Shown in pieces: positions 46,919 through 57,350 of a DNA stretch of 64,000 nucleotides. This DNA is from Lithospermum erythrorhizon (taxonomy: Eukaryota > Streptophyta > Magnoliopsida > Boraginales > Boraginaceae), in the NCBI GenBank assembly GCA_019722365.1, contig JADFUC010000114.1, forward strand, positions 50,201 through 114,200, given 5' to 3'. The notes beneath the pieces were generated by a model. The model did no database searches. It was not told where the DNA came from and worked only from the letters and a program-made list of their open reading frames with translations. A program made the position numbers and the translations under genes. How positions within the stretch are numbered: the stretch's first letter is position 1; each line of letters begins with the position of its first letter.

Positions 46919-47846
46919 TGTTGGTGTTTTGCCATTATGAATAATATTCTAATATTACTATGAATCTGAATCTAATGATCATTACCAAATTATTATAAAC
47001 AATAATTAAAAGCGAGGAAAACATGTACCATTCTTGGGGAATAATCGAGAATAGCGGCAAAATATTGGGCACGAGCATCAAAATAGAATGCCTCTAAGAT
47101 TGTCCACACCAACGGGCGAACAAGTCCCTCCGGGAGTTTTACTAGAACTCCTTTAAAATATTGAACTAAAGAAGAGGTTGGGCTGAAAAATCCGAAGGGA
47201 TTTTCCTACCTAATAGTCGACCAAAATAAGAAGGGAGGGAGAAAGCTTTTTGACTTTCACAAAAGTGAATATCAAAAAGTGAATGAACAATTTTATTCTC
47301 CAAAAGTCGCCTTTATTCTAGTTTTTTAGGCTTTTATGGAGAGTTAAGCAAAAACTCTACCACCTCCTTATTCTAACTAGACTAAGGGAGGGGGAGTTCT
47401 AGAATCTTCTCATTTTTTATCCCTAAAAACAAGGCATGTTAAGTGGCTAAGAAGAACATTCTAGAATTCCTATCTCCTACACTATTCTAGTCGAACTAGG
47501 GGTGATTTCCAACAATTGGAAATTAAGCCCTTATGTTATTATACGATTCCATTTTAAACCCTGAAAGTTATAATTAAATTATGACTTGATTTCGTTATAT
47601 GTGTGTGACCTCTTAGGCTCGATTGACCATGCATATACTAACAAATGTTAACCGACCATTATATGTTAGTATATTATTAGTATGGCCGGACCCTAGTAAG
47701 TCATCATAACCCCTAATATACATCAGTATAGTATCTGAGCAATACAATTTGTCGAGCATTATATACAAACTTAAACATAAATGAGTTAATCGGTTATACC
47801 GTCAATTGTTCCAACGGACCTTATTTCAAATATCATATTTTCAACA
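46919..47846 (-). repeat. 5' LTR of the minus-strand copia (uninterrupted copy)
   Basis: Aligns with 29814-30575 and then, without a gap, with 39926-40123. At about 47634-47650 it carries the unoccupied equivalent of the gypsy insertion site (ATATACTAACAAATGTTAAC). It contains pieces such as GTGTGTGACCTC and CTAGAATCTTCTCA shared with the other LTR. Confidence 0.8.
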
Positions 47847-49600
47847 TATCAAGGAGCAATAGGCAGGTTACCCTCCTATCCGGGGCGTTATACATATCTT
47901 TGATGACTTTAGCAAGACAAGTATTAGCAACTTTGAATGAGGGTTGTACATTTGATGCTTTTCCCACGATGTTGAGGTTGTGGTATTGCGCGAGTCCACG
48001 CTTTGTATGAAAGGCGATGTATTGCTATGCTTAAGATATAGCTGGTGTATGTGCACCCGTCTGATTACATGCACAATGGAGTTTGTTATGGGATTCTTGT
48101 GTGCAGCGTCTTGGGTACTAATGCTTGCCTTTTCCCCAAACTTTTGGAAAGCCCAGATTTGTGGTTTCTTTATTCAAATTGGTGGTGATTGATCTTTACT
48201 TCCCTCTTTCTTTTGGTATAGCACCTTACGATTTGGTTGAGGTACTTTTACAGAGCCTTAGAGTAACCATGCTCCCGTTGTTGCAGTTGGGGCTTCATCA
48301 ACTTCTCCACATGTATGGTATGAAGCTTGTGAGCTTTCAACATGAGAGTTATCGATAACCCATGGTTTTCCTTTGAACCCGAAGTCTTTATGTGCATTTT
48401 TCTTTGTAGTAGTCACATGATTTACTTGTGACTTATCTTCTTCAAGGGATATGGTCCATTGATGCGCCAAACCCATCACTTTTTGTTTGAAGTTAAAACA
48501 CTTTTCTATGGGATGATCAATGGTGATCACTATAGTTTGGCTCGGTCTTACGTTGGCTTCCTTAAGTCACTTGGGGCTCGGGAAACTCTATGAGTTTTCC
48601 TTCGGCGGCTCCTCTAAGATCAACATGCGGAGTCCAAAGAATGGATATTCTTTGGTTTTTCATCTCTTTCAACATTGAGACTCCTCTTCCAAAGTTAGTA
48701 TCTTCTAGTGTTCTTTTGGTTTTGTAGGAGAACCTCGTTGACTTGGAAGTTGTGGCATGTATCTTCTTTGCAAGGCTTTTCAAGATCCTAGCCTTTCAGA
48801 ATTTGAGAAACTTTGTAGAGTGTGGCTATTGATGTACCCGTACTCTTTCTTTTGTTGGCAGCTATGGTCAACTCCATGTCATGAGCTCAGTGATACGCTC
48901 CAGCGGTTCTAGAGGCGTACCACAGGTCTATTCGGGTCAGGTGCATACCTTGGTGCACATGGTGATAGATATTTTGATAGTCTATCTTTGTTTGGTGGGT
49001 CTTTGATTTCCCTATAAACTGCGAGTTTGTGGGATTGTTCCGTAATTTGGGGCAATCGATTAAACATAGGCTTTTAATTGGGTGCCCTTTAGGCATGATC
49101 AATGCTTGTTGTGGAGCGTTTGAAGTGTCTGGGTTTTTTAGAGGCGTAGGTGCCCCTATGGCGTTACTTTCGGTTCCTCAGGTAAGCCCCAGGTTGCTTG
49201 TGTCTAGTGCTTTCATGATCGGCTAACTTCCCGGCTAATGGGATAAGGCCTCGTTGGGTGTTTTCATACGCTTGGCCATGTCTTCGATCACCTTTACTAA
49301 GGAAGCTACTTGCACCTCCAAGGTTGTAATACCTGTCATCATGACTGCACATAGGGCTGAAAAGAGTGATGTAAGACACATGTTAGTTACTCCACTTTAT
49401 GGATGAAGTGGTGTTGAACCGCAACTTGATGTCAAATCCTCTGGCGATTCAAGTTCTAGGCTACGAATTTAGCGATTTACTTGGCATGATTGGTCATTAC
49501 CATGATTTGAGTGCATGTCTGGCGGTATTTGCCTTGTTGTGACTCCTACACTTTGTAATTTCGCTTGGAACATGAAGAAGATTCGGGATATGAAACAACC
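47847..49600 (-). pseudogene. Retrotransposon gag-like remnant, minus strand
   Basis: Broken minus-strand frames carry a coiled-coil-like stretch (TTLEVQVASLVKVIEDMAKRM, about 49345-49275) and IDYQN.YHHVHQGMHLTRIDLW (48990-48920). A cysteine-containing stretch HPIEKCFNFKQKVMGLAHQ (about 48516-48460), with DKSQVNHVTT after it, resembles the segment after the gag knuckle of some plant gypsy elements. No LTR was found. It abuts the LTR of the copia at 47846, so it may be host DNA into which that copia inserted. Family assignment is tentative. Confidence 0.45.
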
Positions 49601-49624
49601 CGTTGCGCTTAGGCGATTAAATGA

Positions 49625-51478
49625 TATTATATCCTTTTGTGGGTGGGACCGAATAGTATAAAATACTTTGAATAAAATCGATATGCGAGACTAGTATTAA
49701 ATGAGTAGTATTTTTATTTTAAAAGCGGATAACAGCCACATTTAGAATCATTTCAAAAAATTAAATACAAAAGTGGAGAAATCCAAACCTACGTACCAAG
49801 CGGGACTTAACATCGTCTATAAATATCTCCCTGACCCTAACCATTTTCTCTTCTTTATCTAAAACTCACCAACCCTCTCCCCTAAGCTTGTGAACCATTC
49901 TCCATACCTTGATTTTTTCATTTCATGGTGAAATATTGTTTGAATCCCAGCTAAAATAATCTTGTTAAAATCTTTAGATTATCAAAGGTATGATTTTTAA
50001 TCTTGAGATCTATTTATTGGGCAATAGTTGACTATTATGAACTTAAGTTGACTTTTATGTTGACTATTTTTAAATCATCTTTAAATTTGTAAGTATGTTA
50101 TTGAATCGTCTTTAAATTTTTAAATCGGTGAATAAGGTGACTATCAAGAACCGTTATCCATTGTCGAGGATAGATGATCTATTTGACCAGCTAAGGGATG
50201 CTAAGGTGTTTTCGAAGATTGATTTGAGATCCGGTTATCACCAGTTGAGGATCAAGGAGGGTGACATTCCGAAATCAGCCTTTCGATCCCAGTATGGGCC
50301 TTCACGAGTTTATGGTGATGCCATTTGGGTTGAGTAATGCGCCAGCAGCATTCATGGATTTGATGAATAGGGGTGGTCCGTTAGTTCTCGATAAGTTCAT
50401 GATTGTGTCCATTGATGATATTACGATCTACTCAGTGGCGAGCACGAGAGACACTGCGAGGTTGTGTTGGAGGTATTTAGGCAGTGTGGGTTATGCGCCA
50501 AGTTCGACAAGTGTGAGGTCGGTTGGCGAGAGTGCAATTCTTAGGCCATGTTGTATCGGTGAAGGTATTTGTGTTTATCCTCGGAAGGTGGAGGCTGTGA
50601 ATAACTAAGGCGACCGATTATTGACCCGAAGTGAGAGTTTCTTGGGTTTATTTGGGTATTACGGGGGGAGGTTTATCGGGGAACATCTCATTAATTGTGA
50701 CTCAGATGACCGGGGTTGACCGGGAAGGGTGTTCCATTTTTTTGGGATGAGGATTGAGAGGCATTTCGGAGAGTTGAATCAAAGGCGACTACTCCACCGG
50801 TTTGGCTCTACCATCCGTGTCACGGGTTTCGTGATATCTGACGATGCGTCGCTGAGAGGGTTAGGTTGTGTGTTGATGCAGAATGGGAGAGTGATTGCTT
50901 ATGCTTCTCGCTGAAGAACCATGAGAAGAATTACCCAACCCACGATCTTGAGTTGGCAGCGATTGTCTTTGCGCTGAAGTTGTGGAGGCATTACTTGTAT
51001 GGGGTTAGATGCCAAATTTTCACCGATCATAAAAGTCTGAAGTACCTCCCGACGCAGAGAGACTTGAATTTGAGGCAGAGGAGATGGATGGAGTTTATTA
51101 GCGACTACGATGTGACTATTGAGTATCATCCGGGCAAGGCCAATGTAGTAGCGGATGCTTTGAGTCGGAAAGGGAAGGTGAAAGATCCAAAAGTAGAGAT
51201 GAAGCAGCTAGGAGTTGATCTCAGGGTTGGTAGCAAAGGTGAGTTGTTGGCTCATGTGAAGGTTTCGACACAGCCTTTGATCGAATATGTGGGCTTCGGC
51301 AAAAGATGAAGTGCAGGGGATATCATGAAAGAGGTGAAGAGTGGTGATCGGTTCGTGATTTGATGATAGTGGAGCTTTGAGGATGAATGGCAGGTTGTTC
51401 GTAACCGTAGAGGAGTTGAAGAAGAAATTCTTGATGAGACATGGATTGACACAGTCACAGCTCCATCTCAACTCTTGA
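49625..51478 (+). mobile_element. Internally deleted Ty3/gypsy element: LTR fragment joined to pol
   Basis: 49625-50100 resembles the first part of the LTR at 30700-31150 (GTGGGACCG.ATAGTATAA, AATAAAATCGAT, ATGAGTAGTA, GTTGACTTTTATGTTGAC). At about 50126 it switches abruptly into reverse transcriptase ([21 protein letters not shown]). Primer-binding site, gag and protease are missing. Blocks continue with [27 protein letters not shown] (50309-50355), SIDDITIYS (50410-50436; IDD box present), a full RNase H (50917-51165: [37 protein letters not shown]) and the start of the integrase zinc region (VEELKKKFLMRH, to about 51440). It ends at a junction with LINE sequence near 51480. Confidence 0.8.
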
Positions 51479-51484
51479 TTCTCA

Positions 51485-52052
51485 ATTCTCTTAAATGGAG
51501 AGGTCTGGCTGCTTCAAATCTTCCAAAGTGTTAAAGGCAGGATGATCCACTATCTACTAACTTATTTATTATTGTTGAAGAATACCTGCTAAGGGGACTG
51601 AAAAAGTTGTATACTGAAAATCCTTCCATTGCCTACAAGAAATACAAAATGTAATCTCATCATCCCTGGACCAGCCTTTGCAGATGATTGCCTCATCTTT
51701 TGCAATAGTTCTCAATCTTCATTGGCCAAAGTCAATAATATTCTCAACCACTATCAGGATATATCAGGCCAAATTATAAACAAGAACAGAGAACTTGTAT
51801 TATGTCACACAAACTCACAGACTCTAGAGCTAAGAGGATTCCAACACTAGACATGCTTTAAAGAACTTCCATTCACCTATCTGGGCATACCTACCTATTT
51901 ATAAAGGGAAAAATATAATCAACTGATGATAACTCATGTTATCTCTTCATGGGATCTGACATCTTTTGAGAATCACTAATCAACATTTTTTATCAGCACC
52001 TCACCATCTTGCTACTTTACAAGTATGACACCTATTCAAACCAATGACATAA
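51485..52052 (+). pseudogene. LINE reverse transcriptase, part 1 (interrupted by Harbinger)
   Basis: Non-LTR reverse transcriptase blocks in order: NGEV followed by a broken FFKSSK region (51496-51530), QDDPLSTNLFIIVEEYL (51538-51590), KKLYTENPSIAYKK (51600-51641), the catalytic FADDCLIFCNSSQSS (51676-51720), HYQDISGQIINKN (51750-51788) and LPFTYLGIPTYL (51867-51902). Several frame changes occur. Coding capacity resumes after 57189, on the far side of the Harbinger insertion. Confidence 0.75.
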
Positions 52053-52493
52053 GACTACTAACAATGGGGTATTGAATGAGGAATAAACATGTTGAAAAGA
52101 GTAGGTGGTGTAGTGGGGTGATGAGTGAATTAAAAAAAGTGATGTGGATTAAATGGGGAGTAATTTGTTTAGAGCTGTTGAAGCAGAAGTGTGGACACGT
52201 GTCGCCTCGCAGTGCCGCGTCGCGTGTCCCACACAGGTGCGTGGAGGCGGCGGATGCGTGAGGAGAGATAATGTGTGGGCCACGTGTCGCGTTTTGATTG
52301 GCTGGTTCGATTTTCTGATTTTTTATCCCATCTCAGAGTGTGATATTAAATTAATTTTTTTAAATTTTTTTACCAAAATTCATCATTTTTCCTCATAAAT
52401 AGAGACCACTCTCGTTCAATTTGGACATAAAAAAAATCATCCTTTTTGATATAATTATTATATTATGCTACTAAACTCTTGTTTTTTAGTGAA

Positions 52494-53520
52494 ATGGATC
52501 TAATAATAATGAATTCATCATCAAAGTAAAGCCTAAAGTACCCTTTAGCTATCAAAATCCCGGTAATTATCAATTTGATGTCCGATCTTCAATCGACCAC
52601 GTCCTCAAAATATCCCCAAATTTTTTGGTTTCCACTATGCCCAATTTCAATAATACTAGGTGTACGAATTATCATCCCTATTATGCATCTATGATGCAAT
52701 ATTACTGACGCCTTCTTGAATCATACATGCACGGTGGAGAGGTGAAAATGTTCCAAATATTGGAACATGATTTCTGCATTTCAACCTGAAGAATGTCACT
52801 TGCTACTTATAGTGGGTGCTAATGAAGATAGATGGGTTAGAGGGTTCGAAAGAAAAAACTTGAAATGGAACAGACAAAATTTGGTGCTATGGTGGTTGGA
52901 TCAAAATATGGAAGCAGAACAATGTTGTTGGAAGAAATCGAGAAAAAGTGAAGCATATTGGGGGTAAAATTCTTGATTATTGTAATGAACATTGTTTCAT
53001 AGACTCATGCTTAGATGATACTGTAATCATTTAAACTACTAAAATGACAAATGGGCCAGTGACATGATAACTAAGCAATTGAATTGGAGAATGATATAAT
53101 GTGGCTTGCATGAACTATAAGTGGTATGAATACTAAGCAATTTGATGTCGGGAATGGCATGCAGATCAACCAGGTATGGAAGTCGGTTGGAGTAAATATT
53201 GAATCAAAGTATGGTGGATCAGAGAGATGTGTGTGATCTGGTGACTCAAACACTATTGAGAATAAATTGCTTTCTTGATAGGGAAGGAATATGACTAAGA
53301 AAAGGTAAAGAAAGGGCAAAGTGGAAGCAGAACACTTTGGGTAATTCAACAATATAAGGACAAAGAGTTCGAGAAAGAATGGACATATTAGCCACACAAC
53401 AACAAGAGATCATCAAAGTAAAGAAGATGGAAATGTTGAAGCTAAGCTGAAGAACATCTTGGTGACGAGCCAACAACTTTTGGAAGTGGTAGAGGCTCGA
53501 ATTGTTTGGAAAATGATTGT
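52494..53520 (+). pseudogene. Harbinger accessory (Myb/trihelix-like) protein remnant
   Basis: Starts ATGGATCTAATAATAATG at 52494. Around 52850-52990 the translation includes W..I..YCNEH-type pieces that fit the trihelix (Myb/SANT-like) domain. From about 53260 to 53500 it reads KKRK..KGK, then ATQQQEIIKVKKMEMLK and KNILVTSQQLLEVVEAR, a Lys-rich linker plus coiled coil as in the 'NAM-associated' C-terminal domain of these proteins. In the family this protein helps import the transposase and bind the element ends. Stops and frameshifts are frequent. The minus-strand open frames at 53071-53476 are shadows. Confidence 0.65.
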
Positions 53521-53639
53521 CCTCCGACAGCGTTGTATTTCTACTATGATATTATTGATGTGTGTTGTTTAATCTTTCATATGTTTTCATGTGTTTTCAA
53601 TGTGGTATGTGTTTTTGCTTATGATGTGTTTTAGCGGTT

Positions 53640-55370
53640 TGAATAAAATCATCTTATCAGTTAAAATTAAATAATTTAATTCGGGTATTGAAATCCGTTG
53701 ATCTCAACCCTTGCGATCAATCAGATATTATCCGTTAAGTATTAAGCTGAAAATTTGTTAAATATTCAAGTCGGCGATCTAAACCAACATTCAAATGAAT
53801 CGTCTTATCAGTTATTAGCGAATTTAATTAGGGTATTCAAATCCGTTGGTCTATTATGATCAAAATGAGATCTTTATCTAGATTAGTATTAAGCGAATTT
53901 AATTAGGGTATTAAGTCCGTTGATCTCAACACGCACATTCAAAATCGGATCTTATCCAGATTTAAAGTATTAAGTAGATTTAATTGATTATTCAAATCCG
54001 TTGATCTGACAAATGCGATCAAATGAGATGCTTATCTGATTAAGTATTAATTTAATTCGGGTATTCAAGTCCGTTGATCTCAACCAGCATTCCATCAGTT
54101 TTTGTCAATTTAAGTATTAAGCTGAATTTAATTCGAATTATTCCGTCGATTTGATCTCAGCACTTGCGATCAAATCGGATCTTATCCGTTGAAAGTATTA
54201 ATTGAATTTCGTCCGAATTATTCAAATCAGATTGATCTGTGGCAGATGAATCAGTCTTATCAGTTAGTATTAAATTTAATTCGGGTATTCAAGTCCGTTG
54301 ATCTCATTCAAATCGAGATCTTATCCGTTAACTATTAGCTGAATTTAATTGGTGTTTCAAATCGTTGATACCACATGATGAAATGAGATCTTATCCGTTA
54401 AGTAATGTGAATTTAATTGGGATGTTCGATCTAATGAATCTTATCCCGAGTTAAGTATTAAGCGTTCCCATTGGTGTTTACAAATAATTGATCTCAAGCA
54501 GCGATCATTAGGAATCGCATCCGTTAAGTAATCAGACGTTAATTGGATGTTCGTCATTGATCTCAACAGCACATTCAAGTAGGATCTTATCCGTTCAAAC
54601 ATTAGATTTAATTCGGGTGTTCAAATCCGTTGATGTCGGCCAGCAGCACGATCCAAAATCGGATCTTTATCCGTTGGTATTAAATGAATTTAATTAATTA
54701 AATCTAAGATTGATCTCAACCATGCGATCAAAATGGAATCTTATCCGTTAAAAATGTCGTTAATTAGATATTCAAGTCAGTTGATCTCCGGCACATTCAT
54801 TCAGTTTTTATCCGTTAAATTTAATTGAATTATTGAAATCAGTTGATGCAGGCATGATCAAATCAGGATCTTATCCGTTAAGTATTAAGCTGATTTAGTG
54901 GTATTCAAATCCGTTGATCTCAACCCATGCTGAATCAATGGATCTTATCAGATTAATTTAATTGGGGGTATTCAGTAGTTGATGTGACATTCAAATCGAG
55001 ATCTATCGTTTAAGTATTAATGAATTTATTCGGATGTTCCGATCCCATTGATCAAATAGCACGTTCAATCGGATCTTATCATTAAATGTCTTGAATTTAA
55101 TTGAATTATTCAAATCCGTTGATCTCAACCGCGTCAATGAGATCTTATCAAGTTAAGTATTAAGCGAATTTAATTAGAATGTTCAAATAAGTTTGATCTC
55201 AACCGCTTACGATCAAATCGGATCTTATCGAATAAAATGGAATATTTGTTAAAATTAGCGGGCTATTTAGTATTAAATCATGATCTTCCATACGTTCAAA
55301 TCAGTTGTATCGGGTTGAAATTAAGCGAATTTGATTACCGTCTTGAATCCGTCGATTTCCAACCCTCAAC
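53640..55370 (+). repeat. Minisatellite, ~76-bp unit, about 23 degenerate copies
   Basis: The unit contains, in order, GAATTTAATTCGGGTATTC, AAATCCGTTGATCTCAACC, GCGATCAAATCGGATCTTAT and CCGTTAAGTATTAAGCT. CCGTTGATCT or a variant recurs at about 53697, 53845, 53916, 53997, 54070, 54294, 54629, 54911 and 55116, with spacing near 65-81 bp. Copies differ mainly by short deletions. It lies wholly within the Harbinger element, between its two genes. Confidence 0.9.
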
Positions 55371-55849
55371 TCTTTAAAAAAGCGTATCCGTGTATACTCT
55401 AGAACTCATCCAAACCTTCTACTAATATTTCTAGTATATTCTTATTTTAAAAAAAAAGGTCAACGAAATTCCAATGAGATCCGTTTGATTTTATTTTGAT
55501 ATCGAAGCTTACAAAACAATGTGAACTTTGGAGGTACATCCTCCAATCAATTTTAATTGAAACTCACGTCCAAAAGTGCGAGAAGATAGTATCTGGTAGT
55601 AGAAAATATTTGAAAGATCATCTGCAAATATGAATGATTGTGACTCTTATACGATACAGACTGACATCTGACGAGGCCATGTTTTGTTGGAATCAGAAAA
55701 CAAGTTTTTCTTGGTCGTTGGGGACCTCTCAAATATTGACAGTATACCCAAAGGATTGATCTTGTGAAAAGAAGGCTATAAGCCTTTTGATAAATGCGGT
55801 AGATGAATATAATAAAATAGGAGTACTACAACATTGGGGTGTATTAGAT

Positions 55850-56400
55850 TACGTAAAGGAATCGCCACAAATTGTATGACAAGTGTACTTGAGAGCTGAA
55901 TGAAGATGACCTACAAAGAATCTCACGTATTAGTGAAATAAGAGAGGGTTCCCGGGAATGATCGGGAGTATTGATTGCATGCATTGGGAATGGAAAAATT
56001 GTCCTACACACCTTAGGAAGATTAATTCCACCAGGATAAAGGAACCACCATTGTGCTTGAGCATTGGCCTCTCGCTGATTTATGGATTTGGCATGCATTT
56101 TTTGGATATTAGGGTACATTGAATGAAATATAAGCGTTCTGAAACGGTCACCGTTGTTTGATGGCGTTGGTGGAAATACACCAGAAGAGTGAACTTCTTT
56201 GTGAATCAACGACCTTATGATATGGCGTACTATCTTGCTGATGGTATCTACCCTTCTTATCCAACTTTCGTCAAATCAATTGGACTTACTCAGAGTGAAC
56301 CAGATAAGTTGTTTGCAAAATATCAGGAGGGATGTCGTAAGGACATTGAACATGCATTTGGAGTGCTTCAAGCTCGATTTAAAAATCATTATTGAGCAGT
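55850..56400 (+). pseudogene. PIF/Harbinger-type transposase remnant (DDE_4)
   Basis: Pieces in order: YLRA.NEDDLQRI (55888-55924), EIREGFPGMIGSIDCMHWEWKN (55938-56002, containing the first catalytic Asp of the DCMHW motif), FFVNQRPYDMAYYLADGIYPSYPTF (56192-56268; DGIYP holds the second Asp), and KYQEGCRKDIEHAFGVLQARF (56319-56380; the Glu of this block is the third acidic residue). The region 5' of 55850 is not clearly coding. At least two frame changes separate the blocks. Family enzymes cut at TWA target sites, in agreement with the TAA duplication. Confidence 0.82.
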
Positions 56401-57189
56401 AAGATTGTGGAACACTCACTTGATTTGGCTAGCATCATGAGATCATGTATCATAACTACATAATATGATGGTTGAGATGGCTTGAATAAATAACAACATT
56501 GAACGATTGCATGATCAATGTGAGGCAAGTGGTCATGCAATTCTGTGATGCATTTGCAAATCATGTGCGTGCAAGATGCGAATTGCGTGATGCAGAGTAA
56601 TAAATCCTGCAATTACGGCGGAGATCTAGTGGCCTTGTATGGGCAAAGTTTAGATGTTCGTGATTAAATATTTTTTACGAGTCGTATCAGGTGTATTAAT
56701 AGTGCGATTGTAGTGTGGATCGATTACATTGTACCGTGTGGTTATTTGTATTTCATTAGTTGTATCGCGTGATTTGCTTATTGTACTACGTTTGACTATT
56801 TGTATTTCTTTGTTTTAATAGTTATTATTTTCGAAGTTCTTATGTTTCTATTTATAAAAAATTAATTAAAAATATGAGATTAAAATTATTTAAATAAATA
56901 TTTATATAATTTTGTTAAAAAAATCAAAAATAATTTATTTATGTGTTAATTATTTATTTAATTATAAATGATAATTTTATAATAATTATTTAATCATAAA
57001 AATATAAGTAAATAAGAATATTAGACAAAAAGTAATTGGGGTAGGGTGTTGAATTTTATTAAACAACCACCATTGTAGTGTGTAAAATTTGAGTGGGTGT
57101 TGAATTATTATGTGGAAGAGAGAAGATGATGTGGAGTGTTGGAAATTGAAAAAGAGGGGTGTTGAATAATTTTAGCATTGTAGATAGCC
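56401..57189 (+). other. Harbinger 3' region and right inverted terminus
   Basis: After the transposase, an AT-rich stretch (56820-57010) leads to a terminal region with repeated GTGTTGAAT words (57040-57170). The inverted terminus AGCATTGTAGATAGCC ends at 57189. Confidence 0.6.
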
Positions 57190-57350
57190 TAATAGAAAAG
57201 CTTTTTCAACAAATTCTTGTGAGGCCAAACCATGGTGCAAATAGTCCAAGCTCTGTGATCCATACAATGAAGAAGGCTAATCTTCAGATCCCTTGATGAT
57301 ATATTATCTGCGTCCATGATGAAAACTAGTTCGGGCAAAGGAAGACAAGA
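57190..57350 (+). pseudogene. LINE reverse transcriptase, part 2
   Basis: With the Harbinger element and one TAA removed, the frame passes from QTNDI to IEKLFQQIL without a break, resembling the stretch before 'FLWG' in plant LINE reverse transcriptases. Homology fades before about 57350. No poly(A) tail or LINE 3' end recognised. Confidence 0.5.

Larger units (their letters stand above)
29814..47846 (-). mobile_element. Ty1/copia retrotransposon on the minus strand, split by a gypsy insertion
   Basis: The 5' LTR is 46919-47846 (928 bp). The 3' LTR is 29814-30575 plus 39931-40123, cut by the gypsy element. Both LTRs start (minus) TGTTG.AAATATGA and end in ACACCAACA. On the minus strand the interior runs from a long leader with a tandem duplication (44478-45750) through gag (44737 down), protease, integrase and reverse transcriptase to a polypurine tract (GTGGAAAGTGGTAG, about 40137-40124) next to the 3' LTR. 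No canonical primer-binding site follows the 5' LTR end at 46919. No convincing target duplication was found. Confidence 0.75.
52053..57189 (+). mobile_element. PIF/Harbinger DNA transposon with two gene remnants and an internal minisatellite
   Basis: Imperfect terminal inverted repeats: GACTACTAACAATG at the left end and, inverted, GGCTATCTACAATG at the right end (11 of 14 bases agree). The trinucleotide TAA stands outside both ends (52050-52052 and 57190-57192), the standard PIF/Harbinger target duplication. The element carries a trihelix/Myb-like accessory gene (52494-53520) and a DDE_4-type transposase remnant (55850-56400), both on the plus strand, separated by a 1.7-kb minisatellite. 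It inserted into a LINE reverse transcriptase. Confidence 0.82.

Noticed and set aside
53071..53476. Two hydrophobic minus-strand open frames
   Set aside because: Antisense to the Lys-rich accessory protein of Harbinger; AAG/GAA-rich coding gives long CTT/TTC-rich antisense frames.
53640..55370. CRISPR-like array of spaced repeats
   Set aside because: The repeats are contiguous with no unique spacers, degenerate, and in a plant transposon; it is a minisatellite.
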